Shown here in pieces: positions 1-8,713 of a stretch of 57,293 nt of DNA (position 1 is the stretch's first letter; each line of letters starts with the position of its first letter). Below the pieces are notes generated by a model. The model had not been told where the DNA came from, ran no database searches, and saw only the letters and a program-made list of their open reading frames with translations. Source of the DNA: JBGVMW01 sp045125095 (GTDB lineage: Bacteria; Bacillota; Clostridia; Lachnospirales; Lachnospiraceae); NCBI GenBank assembly GCA_045125095.1, contig JBGVMW010000050.1, positions 1-57,293 on the forward strand, read 5' to 3'. The position numbers and the translations under genes are program-made.

Positions 1-7
1 AGCCGCA

Positions 8-192
8 AATTGTCAGAATTGTTTGTGCAAATAGCTGCTTACTACATAGTCTATATTTGACGCGCTCTCGCTCCCTTCAAACGTAGCGGACACTAAGGCT
101 GCAAAATACACAGCCCAAGTGCCGACGTTTTCAGAGGGTCACATATAGACTATGTAGCAAACAGCTATCTGTCACAAACAATTCTGACAATT
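8..192. repeat. long imperfect inverted repeat (large hairpin)
   Basis: The segment at 8-60 is mirrored at about 137-192: the outer 20 bases pair perfectly, and the remainder pairs with a few mismatches and a two-base gap. A second, weaker mirrored section (CAAACGT near 79, ACGTTTTC near 123) lies inside, so almost the whole 185 bp can fold into one arm. No reading frame of note is present. It could be a MITE-like element or the processed tail of an upstream transcript. Confidence 0.6.
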
Positions 193-240
193 CACTACCT
201 TGTTGGCGTTTCGCAATTACCTAAGCAATGTAAATACGAA

Positions 241-274
241 AGGAGGATGCATATGCCAGACCAATAGGCATATG
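241..274 (+). promoter_or_regulatory. leader mini-ORF in a hairpin upstream of the membrane protein gene
   Basis: A strong AGGAGG (241-246) precedes a four-codon ORF (ATG CCA GAC CAA TAG, 253-267). The start codon lies in the left arm CATATGCC (250-257), which pairs with GGCATATG (267-274). The next gene starts at 287 with no good ribosome binding site of its own, so coupling to this mini-ORF is a plausible control. The sequence layout is observed; the regulatory role is inferred. Confidence 0.4.
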
Positions 275-286
275 TGAAGAAAAATT

Positions 287-727
287 ATGAAAAAAGGAAA
301 TCCGTTATTACAATTTATGGCCGGATTAGCATTATTAGCAGTGGGGACATACTGGTTTATGTCAAGAGTGGATGTACATGCTGGTTTTTATAGCTGGCAT
401 TGGGGACCATTCCGCACAGGTGGTCTTGTCGTTGTTCCATTTATTATTGGTGTTGTCTGGATGTTTGTAAATATGGAATCATTAGGCGCAAAGCTGTTAG
501 CCGGATGTGGACTTTTGATTATTGTGGCATCGGTTATTATGGGAACACAGTTTACATTCCATTCCACTAATCTCTATGAGTATTTGATTATGTTGGTGTG
601 TATGTTTGGCGGATTGGGATTGGTGTGCAAGGTATTGTTTGCCAAGCCAAAGGATTCGGATACGGTGTCCACAGAGGAATATGAAAAGTTACAGAAAGAA
701 TTAGAAAGTTTAAAGAAAAACAAATAA
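287..727 (+). CDS. small polytopic membrane protein, unknown function
   Basis: A 146-residue protein with about four hydrophobic helices (roughly residues 9-27, 45-62, 70-87 and 99-118) followed by a charged, probably cytosolic tail from residue 120 that reads as a short coiled coil (EEYEKLQKELESLKK). No family was recognised. The ATG at 287 has only a weak Shine-Dalgarno (GAAGAAAAA), but a strong one serves a mini-ORF just upstream, so translation may be coupled. The stop is 22 bp before the rRNA methyltransferase start, so the two genes are probably co-transcribed. No enzyme motif is visible. Confidence 0.7.
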   Translation: MKKGNPLLQFMAGLALLAVGTYWFMSRVDVHAGFYSWHWGPFRTGGLVVVPFIIGVVWMFVNMESLGAKLLAGCGLLIIVASVIMGTQFTFHSTNLYEYLIMLVCMFGGLGLVCKVLFAKPKDSDTVSTEEYEKLQKELESLKKNK

Positions 728-749
728 AACACAATTTGCGGAGGAATCA

Positions 750-2159
750 ATGAAAAAAGGTCAGATATATGAGGGCGTTGTAACGAAAGTTACTTTCCCT
801 AATAAAGCAGAAGTAGTATGTGAAGGCGAACGTGTTATTGTTAAAAATGCACTGCCAGGGCAGACAATCAAGTTCAGTGTCAATAAAGTTCGCAAGGGCA
901 AAGCAGAAGGCAGATTGTTAGAAGTGGTAAAACCGGCAGATTATGAGGTGGAAACCGACTGTCCGCATTTTGGAACGTGTGGAGGATGTAGTTATCGTAC
1001 TATGCCTTATGAAATGCAGCTAGACTGCAAGGAAAAGCAGCTTCGAGATTTGCTTGCAGATGTAATTGAACGTTTTGAGCAATGTCCGACAGGGGAACAT
1101 GGTATTGTTACTGGTAGAACCTTTGATGACATATTTGAAGGTGTAAAGAAGAGCCCAACCTACTTAGGTTACCGGAATAAAATGGAATTTTCCTTCGGAG
1201 ATGAGTGTAAAGACGGCCCATTGGCACTGGGTATGCATAAGAGAGGCAGTTTTCATGATATTGTATCTGTTACGGATTGCCAGATTGTAGATGAAGATTA
1301 CCGTAAGATTTTGCATTGCATGTTGGAATATGCAAAGGAAAAACAATTACCATTTTATCATAAAATGTCTCATCTGGGATATCTGCGTCATTTACTTGTG
1401 CGAAAGACTGCAAAAACCGGCGAGATTCTGATAGATTTAATTACTACAACCCAGATGGAAGTAGATTGCATGGATTGGGCAGAACGTCTGCTAAAGCTTG
1501 ATTTGGACGGCACAATTGCCGGTATTCTTCACACAAAGAATGACAGTCTGGCGGATGCAGTCATTGACGAAGGAACAGAAGTAGTAACTGGTCGTGATTA
1601 TATTACCGAAGAACTGTTAGGATTGCAGTTCAAGATTACGCCATTTTCCTTCTTCCAAACTAATTCTCTCGGTGCAGAGGTGCTTTATGACACAGCACGA
1701 GAATATATTGGCGAAACTAAGGATAAGAAAATCTATGATCTTTACAGTGGCACTGGTACAATTGCCCAGATGCTTGCTCCAGTGGCTTCTCATGTAACTG
1801 GTGTTGAGATTGTGGAGGAAGCCGTGGAAGCAGCCAAGGTGAACGCCGGACTCAATAAGCTTGATAATTGTACCTTTATTGCCGGTGATGTGCTAAAAGT
1901 ATTAGACGAACTTCCGGAGAAGCCGGATCTGATTGTGATTGACCCGCCACGAGATGGCGTGAATCCGAAAGCTCTTCGCAAGATTATCAATTACGGCGTG
2001 GACAGGATGGTGTATATTTCCTGCAAACCTAGCAGCCTGGCAAGAGATTTGGAAATGTTGCTTGGTTGTGGCTATCGGGTTGATAGATGCGTGGGAGTTG
2101 ATATGTTTCCTTCGACGGGGCATGTGGAGACGGTAGTTTTGATGTCTAAGGTGAAATAA
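750..2159 (+). CDS. rlmD: 23S rRNA (uracil-5-)-methyltransferase, RlmD/RlmCD type
   Basis: A 469-residue TrmA-family enzyme. The N-terminal residues 1-60 look like a TRAM RNA-binding domain (KVTFPNKAEVVCEGERVIV). A CX5CX2C cluster (CPHFGTCGGC) with a further Cys in LDCKEK is the [4Fe-4S] site typical of RlmD. The C-terminal Rossmann methyltransferase shows DLYSGTGTIAQ (SAM binding), the DPPRDG motif and the nucleophile Cys in YISCKPSSL. It transfers a methyl group from SAM to C5 of a uridine in 23S rRNA. In Firmicutes one enzyme of this kind often modifies two uridines (RlmCD), so the site preference is uncertain. The start has AGCGGAGGAATCA upstream-type spacing (GCGGAGG). Confidence 0.92.
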   Translation: MKKGQIYEGVVTKVTFPNKAEVVCEGERVIVKNALPGQTIKFSVNKVRKGKAEGRLLEVVKPADYEVETDCPHFGTCGGCSYRTMPYEMQLDCKEKQLRDLLADVIERFEQCPTGEHGIVTGRTFDDIFEGVKKSPTYLGYRNKMEFSFGDECKDGPLALGMHKRGSFHDIVSVTDCQIVDEDYRKILHCMLEYAKEKQLPFYHKMSHLGYLRHLLVRKTAKTGEILIDLITTTQMEVDCMDWAERLLKLDLDGTIAGILHTKNDSLADAVIDEGTEVVTGRDYITEELLGLQFKITPFSFFQTNSLGAEVLYDTAREYIGETKDKKIYDLYSGTGTIAQMLAPVASHVTGVEIVEEAVEAAKVNAGLNKLDNCTFIAGDVLKVLDELPEKPDLIVIDPPRDGVNPKALRKIINYGVDRMVYISCKPSSLARDLEMLLGCGYRVDRCVGVDMFPSTGHVETVVLMSKVK

Positions 2160-2172
2160 ATATGATTACGAA

Positions 2173-2197
2173 AAGCCCAGTTTGTGGGATTTTTTCG
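2173..2197 (+). terminator. weak intrinsic terminator after rlmD
   Basis: A short stem CCCA-GTTTG-TGGG followed by ATTTTTTC lies about 20 bp after the rlmD stop. The stem is short, so this is a modest prediction. Confidence 0.4.
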
Positions 2198-2367
2198 AAG
2201 TCGATATGTTTTATGTGGTAAGTGCTGGAACGGTATTTTGATTAGATGGAAACTCTGTGGGAAAGCATCGAGAACGTATTGGAGATAAAATAGTAGCAGG
2301 TTGGGTTGCTTGATTTGTTGTCAGTGAATTGAGTGAGCGGATTTGATGATATTGGAGGAAAAGATAT

Positions 2368-2645
2368 ATGAATACTTCAGAAATAACTATATTTTATTCT
2401 TGGCAATCAGATTTGTCAGGAAGTGAAACTCGAAATGATCTGGCAGTATTGGGGTTAGCCATGGATACAATCATGAAAGTTGCTCTGTAAGAGCAAAGAC
2501 TTGAAAATGCCGTTAAAGCATATCCGGCACTTCGTGGTGTAATCCTTCACAGCGACAGAGGAACACAGTACACAAGCGAATTATATCGTAAAGCGATCAA
2601 TAAATATGGCATTCTGCAAAGCATGAACTGTGCAGGCGGCAGCAT
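2368..2645 (+). pseudogene. chimeric debris: TIR-like gene start joined to an IS3-family transposase fragment
   Basis: ATG at 2368 follows a good GGAGG. The first residues (ITIFYSWQSDL) match the opening of TIR-like nucleotide-binding defence proteins. From about 2440 the frame changes identity to IS3-family OrfB: LGLAMDT, a stop at 2488-2490, then NAVKAYP and the catalytic-core signature HSDRGTQYTS at about 2548, fading by 2645. The 5' end of one gene was thus joined to the middle of a transposase, with an added nonsense codon. Nothing here should encode an active protein. The IS3 assignment is firm; the TIR-like assignment rests on about 20 residues. Confidence 0.65.
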
Positions 2646-2687
2646 AGGTCGAACATCGTTGAGAAAAAAGTGTAAAGTAATATTGAC

Positions 2688-3130
2688 AATATCATGTGGA
2701 TGAATACGGCAATTCTATTGCAATACACAAACTTACACATAATATTCGGTTGTCGGCTGGTGCTTATGCGGCATTAGAGCATGTTCTCACAGAGGAACTT
2801 GGTAGCAAGGAAGATTATCAGCGAGAATATGGAGATACGCCATTTGGTTTACTTGTACGCAAGAATGCGAAATTAGACCATAATGCTGCAATGGAATCAT
2901 TTTCTTCGTTTATTAATGATGCATCGCTGAATCAGAAACAGGTTGTATTTGTGCATAAGATTATTAATCATATAGAGCAAAATGGTTATATGGAAGATAT
3001 TAAGGAACTAATGAAACCGCTATTTGATAAGCCAATTAGTTTTGTTAAGTTGTTTGATGCAAGGACAAGAACAGCGTTGATGGAAAAGATTAATGAGATT
3101 AAAGAGAATGCGGTTAATGTAGTTGCATAA
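2688..3130 (+). pseudogene. C-terminal remnant of type I restriction enzyme HsdR
   Basis: About 145 residues matching the C-terminal domain of type I restriction R subunits (EcoEI-R_C type): KLTHNIRLSA, LTEELGSKEDYQREYGDTPF, GLLVRKNAKLD and FVHKIINHIEQNG are characteristic in order and spacing. The nuclease and helicase parts are absent, and no HsdM or HsdS lies in the window. A GTG at 2696 could start a stand-alone product, but no ribosome binding site is evident. It directly follows the IS3 fragment, so an IS-linked deletion probably removed the rest. It shows that this locus once carried a restriction system. Confidence 0.8.
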
Positions 3131-3155
3131 TTTTTGTAGTTAGGATGGATGGGTT

Positions 3156-5609
3156 ATGGATACAGAAATGCTTGTTGGTATGCGAGTTATGAATACCAAT
3201 ACACATGCAGTAGGTACAATTGAATATATACGAGATGGAATTATTGCAGTGGATTTTTATGGAACTATCAGCAAGTATTCTTATCCGGCTGCGTTTGCAG
3301 GCTTACTTGAATTGGAAGATGAAGAACTGCAGGAAGAAATTCAGGGTGAAAGTGTTGGAGCTTCGTTTGCCAATTTTAAGAGAGATTTTCATTTTGCAAT
3401 CAATAATGAAATTAATTATTTGAAATCTACTGGAGGAAAGAAGTACAAGATTATAGATGGGGAGAAACTTCCGACTAAAAGTGGGGAATATCTGTATGCG
3501 TTTGATACAGATACGGATTTGCATTTCCCAGATGGAACAGCAGTTAAACTTTGGTTTCCGGATAATATTGTTCCTGGATATGTTATTTCATGTGAGGATT
3601 TCTCTATTCTTATAAGAACGGTAGAGTATATTGGTGATTCTGTTGAAAGTGTTGATATGACATGTGAGCAATGGGCATTATTAGAAGCACTGATGGAACG
3701 GCTTGAAGAAATGGAACCTAGTACGGATTCTTTGGCTTATGAAATTGCGTGTAATGGTAGAAGGCAAATTACGAAATGGCAAGGAATTAAGAGCGGACAG
3801 AACCTTGCATTTCATAGAGCGATATCAGAGGGGATTACATTTATTTGGGGACCACCGGGAACAGGTAAAACGGAAACATTGGCAAATATTGCATTAGAGC
3901 ATATAAAAAATGGAAGACGAGTTCTGATGTTATCATATAGTAATGTTTCTGTAGATGGAGCACTTCTTAGAGTAGCTAAAAAGGCAGATTTACCGGATGG
4001 AAAGATTATTCGATATGGATATCCTAGAACAAAGGAATTGCTTGAGAGTAAGACATTAACATCTTATCAGTTTGTGTTACACAGAAACCCGGAGAAGGCA
4101 ACAGAGTATCATGAGTTAACAGAAAGAAAACGTAAACTCAAGAGAAAAGACCCAGAAAGGGTGGAAATAAATAAAAAACTTAATAAGATTCGTGAATATC
4201 TTTTAGAAGAAGAAAAATTATTGATTCAAAATTCTGCATTTGTAGCAACTACGGTATCGAAAGCAACCGTTGACAAAGCTATTTATAATCAGAGATTTGA
4301 TGTGGTGATTTTTGATGAGGCGAGTATGGCCTATGTACCACAGATAGTATTTGCAGCAAGTATTGCGAAGAACTATTTTGTATGTCTTGGAGATTTTCGA
4401 CAGTTACCAGCCATTGTTCAGAATAATGCAGAAGAACGATTGACACGGGATATTTTTGAATATACAGGTATTACAGATGCAGTTGAGAATGACCAAGGAC
4501 ATGGGTGGTTAGTGATGTTGGATTTACAGTATCGTATGCATCAGGATATAGCAGATTTTGTGAGTGAGCATATGTATCATGGAAAATTAAAAACGTCTGA
4601 AATAATTGCAGAGAGTAGAGAAGAAATCGCAAAGTGTCATCCATGTCCGGATTCGGCAATGTCATTGATAGACCTAAGTGGAATGTATTCTGTTTGCACA
4701 AAGACAAAGGACGGCTCTCGAATTAATATTATGTCGGCGCTAATGTGTTTACGTGTGGCTGAAAAAAATATTACACAGTATGAAGTGGGTATTATCACGC
4801 CTTATAGCGCACAATCCAGATTAGTATTAGCTATGATAAGAGACATTCAAGAATATGATAAAAGGTGGCAAAAAGTATCCTGTGCAACTGTTCATCAGTT
4901 TCAAGGTTCAGAGAAGCCAGTGATTGTATATGATGCAGTCGATTGTTTTAGAATGCCTTATCCAGGGATGCTTTTAACATCGTTAAAAAATGACACGGCA
5001 AATCGATTATTTAATGTTGCACTTACTCGTGCAAAGGGCAAGTTTGTTTTAGTTGCGAATGTAGATTATTTGGTAAGGAAAAATATATCGAAGAAACTGA
5101 TCTTTACCAAAGCAATGAACCAGATATGGAAAGAAAAACAAGATGTGAAAGATGATTGCGTTATGGAAGAGATGGTTCCGATGCAAGAGGAAAATCCGTT
5201 GGTTTATGTAGGTGATAGAACGTCTAGCTGGAAACGATTTATTCAAGATATAGCAGATGCAAAGAATAAGATACATATTGATATGCCGGATGTTATTGAC
5301 GATGATGATGAGGCAATTCACGAGCTTGTTTCTGTGTTGAGCAAAAAGCATGAAGATGGTTTGGAAATTTGCATTAGAATTTCAGAAGATGTAGATTTAC
5401 CAGAGGGTTTACAAGAATATATACGATCATTTGAATATGTGACTAATCCAATTACTGTTATTGATAAAAAGACGGTATGGTTTGGTCAGCCTTTGTATGC
5501 AGCAGATTTTATTACAGAAGGAGAAATATTGGATACGGAATATTTTCCATGTATAAGATTTGAAGGTGCGCATACCGCAAGGTCTATTCAAGCGATTTTA
5601 GAGATGTAA
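3156..5609 (+). CDS. superfamily 1 (UPF1-like) helicase with C-terminal PLD-like domain; putative defence protein
   Basis: An 817-residue protein. Residues 1-200 form an unrecognised N-terminal region. The helicase core has Walker A GPPGTGKT (232-239), Walker B DEAS (387-390), GDFRQLPA near 408, QYRMH near 464, ATVHQFQGSE near 587 and LTRAKGKF near 630, in UPF1/DNA2 order. Residues about 685-817 resemble a phospholipase D-like fold (alternating strands and helices; VWFGQPLYAADF) but lack an HKD motif, so this part is probably not an active nuclease. The gene lies 26 bp after the HsdR remnant and 20 bp before a second helicase, with the same codon style. A phage-defence role is inferred from context; a repair or RNA helicase is the alternative. 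Confidence 0.8.
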   Translation: MDTEMLVGMRVMNTNTHAVGTIEYIRDGIIAVDFYGTISKYSYPAAFAGLLELEDEELQEEIQGESVGASFANFKRDFHFAINNEINYLKSTGGKKYKIIDGEKLPTKSGEYLYAFDTDTDLHFPDGTAVKLWFPDNIVPGYVISCEDFSILIRTVEYIGDSVESVDMTCEQWALLEALMERLEEMEPSTDSLAYEIACNGRRQITKWQGIKSGQNLAFHRAISEGITFIWGPPGTGKTETLANIALEHIKNGRRVLMLSYSNVSVDGALLRVAKKADLPDGKIIRYGYPRTKELLESKTLTSYQFVLHRNPEKATEYHELTERKRKLKRKDPERVEINKKLNKIREYLLEEEKLLIQNSAFVATTVSKATVDKAIYNQRFDVVIFDEASMAYVPQIVFAASIAKNYFVCLGDFRQLPAIVQNNAEERLTRDIFEYTGITDAVENDQGHGWLVMLDLQYRMHQDIADFVSEHMYHGKLKTSEIIAESREEIAKCHPCPDSAMSLIDLSGMYSVCTKTKDGSRINIMSALMCLRVAEKNITQYEVGIITPYSAQSRLVLAMIRDIQEYDKRWQKVSCATVHQFQGSEKPVIVYDAVDCFRMPYPGMLLTSLKNDTANRLFNVALTRAKGKFVLVANVDYLVRKNISKKLIFTKAMNQIWKEKQDVKDDCVMEEMVPMQEENPLVYVGDRTSSWKRFIQDIADAKNKIHIDMPDVIDDDDEAIHELVSVLSKKHEDGLEICIRISEDVDLPEGLQEYIRSFEYVTNPITVIDKKTVWFGQPLYAADFITEGEILDTEYFPCIRFEGAHTARSIQAILEM

Positions 5610-5628
5610 GAGAAGGTGGGGAAAAGCA

Positions 5629-8600
5629 TTGAATTTTAATGATAATCCGGAGGAATTAAGGAAAGAAGAACAAGCCGTATTGGATGAACTGATTCGGCGA
5701 ATGAATAGGGTATTAGAGAAATTAGAACGTAGAATGAAAAACTATGTTTATGAAGCAAAAAATGCTGATATTTCAATTAATCCAGATGCATACTTAGCAA
5801 AAGTATTGGCACAGAATGGAATGGCGGATACAAGGGAAAATAGAAAGAAGTTATTGCAAGCTAGAGATGAGTTGTATCATACAAGGCTCTTGTTGCAGTA
5901 TGAAAATTCTCAAGAAAGTGGTGTTGAGGAGATAAAAATCGGTCTACATGAATGCGGATATGTTGGAGAACATTTTGTGACATCATGGACAATGCCATTA
6001 TGCCGTCATTATATATTGGATAACGCGTCTGTTGAATATAATGGTGTTGTTACAGGAAAACATGGAGAAAAGTATTATACAGATTATAAACTGCTTGTAA
6101 AAAATCAGGTAACACTTCGCTTTACACGTGTGGCTAAAGCATTAAATTTGTTTCCGGGGTTATTTGATGCAGAGACATTAGAACTGATGAAATCGAAAAA
6201 ATTCCTTAGTGATGAATATTTGGAAGAAATGATTAAGCGTTTCAATCCTGATGATTATGATCCGGATGCAGCGGCAAAGATTATTTCGGATGAGTTTTTG
6301 CAAGAATTGTTAGAGCGTAGAAGTACACCGGAATTTAAGAATATTGTTTTCTCCATTCAGAAGAAGCAAGGAGAAATTATTCAGGCTCCGTATGGTAGAG
6401 ATATGGTTGTACAGGGATGTGCAGGTTCTGGTAAATCAATGATCATGTTACATAGATTGCCGATTTTGTTATACGATAATCCTAATAATTTGAGCAGAAA
6501 TAGTATTTATGTTATTACTCCGTCTCAAATGTACGTACAATTAGCAGAAAGTATGCGTCATCAATTAGAAATATCGGATGTTAATATGGGTACAATAGAG
6601 CAATATTATGATTATTGTATTTCAAAATATCCGGGGCATAAGGCTGGAGAATACGGAAAGATAAATTATGGTTCGAGAATCAGTGCAGAGCATGAGCGGT
6701 ATGTTTATTCGAAAGAATGTATTGTTGATATTTGCAAGATTTATGATAGCATTGGTAGGGATGAAGTTTCCTTGGAAAAAGCGTATTCGGTTCTTTCAAT
6801 TAGGCGGAATGAGAGGAGAATAAGCGATACACATGCACAGAGAATTAGCAATCGTTTGCTTGAAATACAGGATGTTTTAAATGCGAATAATCAAGTAGTG
6901 GTTAAGTATTTCAAAGGTATTAGAAATGTATTGGATTCGTTATATACATTGAGTGCAGTTTTGCGTCATAGAAAAAATGAAGTAATACGTGAAATTACAA
7001 AGCTAATTTCTAAATCTGAGGAAGACATTATAAAAGCAGAGAAAGAATTAGAAAAACTTAATCCGGAAGAAAATGAAATTGCGGTTCAGAATCGTGTAAA
7101 AATTATTGAAATGGCGAAGAATAGAATAGAGCAGTTACGCATGGAAATTGCGTCTGTAGAAGCAGATACAGAGTATTTTGATACACTTAACGAATTAAAT
7201 AAGAAAATAGAAACCGTGTTAGAACCATTTAGCAATATAAAGAATGAGTTCAGTCAGAATACAGCAAATGATATCTACGGCGCAATTGATAAGACAGGAC
7301 AACTTATTGGTGGATTCTTTATGCTTGCTTGGGAATTTTCCAAAATAGAAGATAAGTATGTGTCTTATTTAGATGAAGTAAAGGCCGATGTAGATAAGGC
7401 AGAGAAATGTATATCAATATTACAAGGAACAACGGATAAGTACTTAGATTTTGATTATTATTCAAAAATTAGGAAAGAGCGAGAGTTTTTATCAGCTGCA
7501 AGTAACAACGCAATTAAACAGGCTTATGATACTGTTATGGAAAAAATTGGTATTAAGCGTGCAGAAAGTGGTAATATTCGTGCGGTTAAATGCTCACCAT
7601 ATCTTTATTTACAAACTATTTATTGCTATCAGGGGGCTCCCGGTTCAAGAGAATCTTTGCTTGCGATAGATGAAGCGCAGGGGATTGCACCAGAAGAAGT
7701 AAGACTACTTAAGAACATTAATGGAACTAAGGTTATTTTTAATATGTTTGGTGATATTCATCAACATATAGAAGGAACTAAGGGTGTAGATAGTTGGGAC
7801 GAGTTCTCTGAAACATGCGATTATGATTATTATGAGATGCAGGAAAATTATCGAAATGCATCGCAGGTTACGGAATACTGCAATCGTGTATTTGGAATGG
7901 AAATGAATCCAATTAATACACCGGGCAAAGGTGTCCATGAATTGAAAACTGTATCTGAATTTGAATCGGAGATGATTACACAACTATTAGATACACAAAG
8001 AGCTGGTTTGGCTGCGATTTTGGTAAGCAATGATGCGGAAGCTAGATACTTGCTTGATAAGTTTTCGGCATATGAACAGAAATTCCATAATATGACAGAT
8101 GAGGAATTTAGCATTCATCATACAAGGTGGAATATCATTTGTATAGAGGATGCTAAGGGACTGGAGTTTAGTTCTGTAATAGTACTTTCTGGACGTATGA
8201 GTAGAAATGAAAAATATATTGCATTTACCCGTGCGTTAGATGATTTATATATCTATTCAGATGTGATTGATATTGCCGGATATAAAAAGAAACCGAAAAA
8301 AATCGAGAAAGAAGAGTCATACAGTAAAGATGAAAGCAATGCTCAAACTGGCGGATTTAAAAACGAGGCTAGTCAGAAAAATACAGATGGCTCAAAACCG
8401 AAAGATGAGAATGTGATAAACGAAAAGGATTATTCAGATAGTGAAGTGAGAAAATTCTTTGAAAGTAATGGTCTTGAGGTTATCGATAATAGAGCTCAAG
8501 GTGGACGTCTTTGGGTGATTGGCGAAAAAATTGCAATTAGAAATATCGTTAACACTGCAATTGCAAAATTCGGAATATCAGGAAAGTATACATCTGGTAA

Positions 8601-8646
8601 AGAAACAAAAAATAGAAATGGATGGTGTACGAAGACGGATAAGTAG
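5629..8646 (+). CDS. HelD/UvrD-like superfamily 1A helicase with long coiled-coil insertion; putative defence protein
   Basis: A 1005-residue protein starting at TTG 5629 behind GGTGGGG. The N-terminus is helical, as in HelD. Then come Walker A GCAGSGKS (about residue 265), a long charged coiled coil at about 445-535 inserted between the ATPase motifs, LAIDEAQGI (motif II, about 682), ENYRN (about 738) and the C-terminal UvrD signature AKGLEFSSV with IAFTRAL (about 840-880). The last 75 residues, after a low-complexity linker, form a small domain (FFESNGLEVIDNR, GGRLWVIG, GWCTKTDK) of a type seen at the end of other large helicase-like proteins. HelD recycles RNA polymerase, but the gene pairing here suggests a two-protein defence unit. 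The role is inferred. Confidence 0.8.
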   Translation: MNFNDNPEELRKEEQAVLDELIRRMNRVLEKLERRMKNYVYEAKNADISINPDAYLAKVLAQNGMADTRENRKKLLQARDELYHTRLLLQYENSQESGVEEIKIGLHECGYVGEHFVTSWTMPLCRHYILDNASVEYNGVVTGKHGEKYYTDYKLLVKNQVTLRFTRVAKALNLFPGLFDAETLELMKSKKFLSDEYLEEMIKRFNPDDYDPDAAAKIISDEFLQELLERRSTPEFKNIVFSIQKKQGEIIQAPYGRDMVVQGCAGSGKSMIMLHRLPILLYDNPNNLSRNSIYVITPSQMYVQLAESMRHQLEISDVNMGTIEQYYDYCISKYPGHKAGEYGKINYGSRISAEHERYVYSKECIVDICKIYDSIGRDEVSLEKAYSVLSIRRNERRISDTHAQRISNRLLEIQDVLNANNQVVVKYFKGIRNVLDSLYTLSAVLRHRKNEVIREITKLISKSEEDIIKAEKELEKLNPEENEIAVQNRVKIIEMAKNRIEQLRMEIASVEADTEYFDTLNELNKKIETVLEPFSNIKNEFSQNTANDIYGAIDKTGQLIGGFFMLAWEFSKIEDKYVSYLDEVKADVDKAEKCISILQGTTDKYLDFDYYSKIRKEREFLSAASNNAIKQAYDTVMEKIGIKRAESGNIRAVKCSPYLYLQTIYCYQGAPGSRESLLAIDEAQGIAPEEVRLLKNINGTKVIFNMFGDIHQHIEGTKGVDSWDEFSETCDYDYYEMQENYRNASQVTEYCNRVFGMEMNPINTPGKGVHELKTVSEFESEMITQLLDTQRAGLAAILVSNDAEARYLLDKFSAYEQKFHNMTDEEFSIHHTRWNIICIEDAKGLEFSSVIVLSGRMSRNEKYIAFTRALDDLYIYSDVIDIAGYKKKPKKIEKEESYSKDESNAQTGGFKNEASQKNTDGSKPKDENVINEKDYSDSEVRKFFESNGLEVIDNRAQGGRLWVIGEKIAIRNIVNTAIAKFGISGKYTSGKETKNRNGWCTKTDK

Positions 8647-8713
8647 TTGCGTTAGCAGGAGTAATTTGAATGTGTAAACAGAGCGTTTTACGAGAAAAGA
8701 AAGGAGGCAGCAG

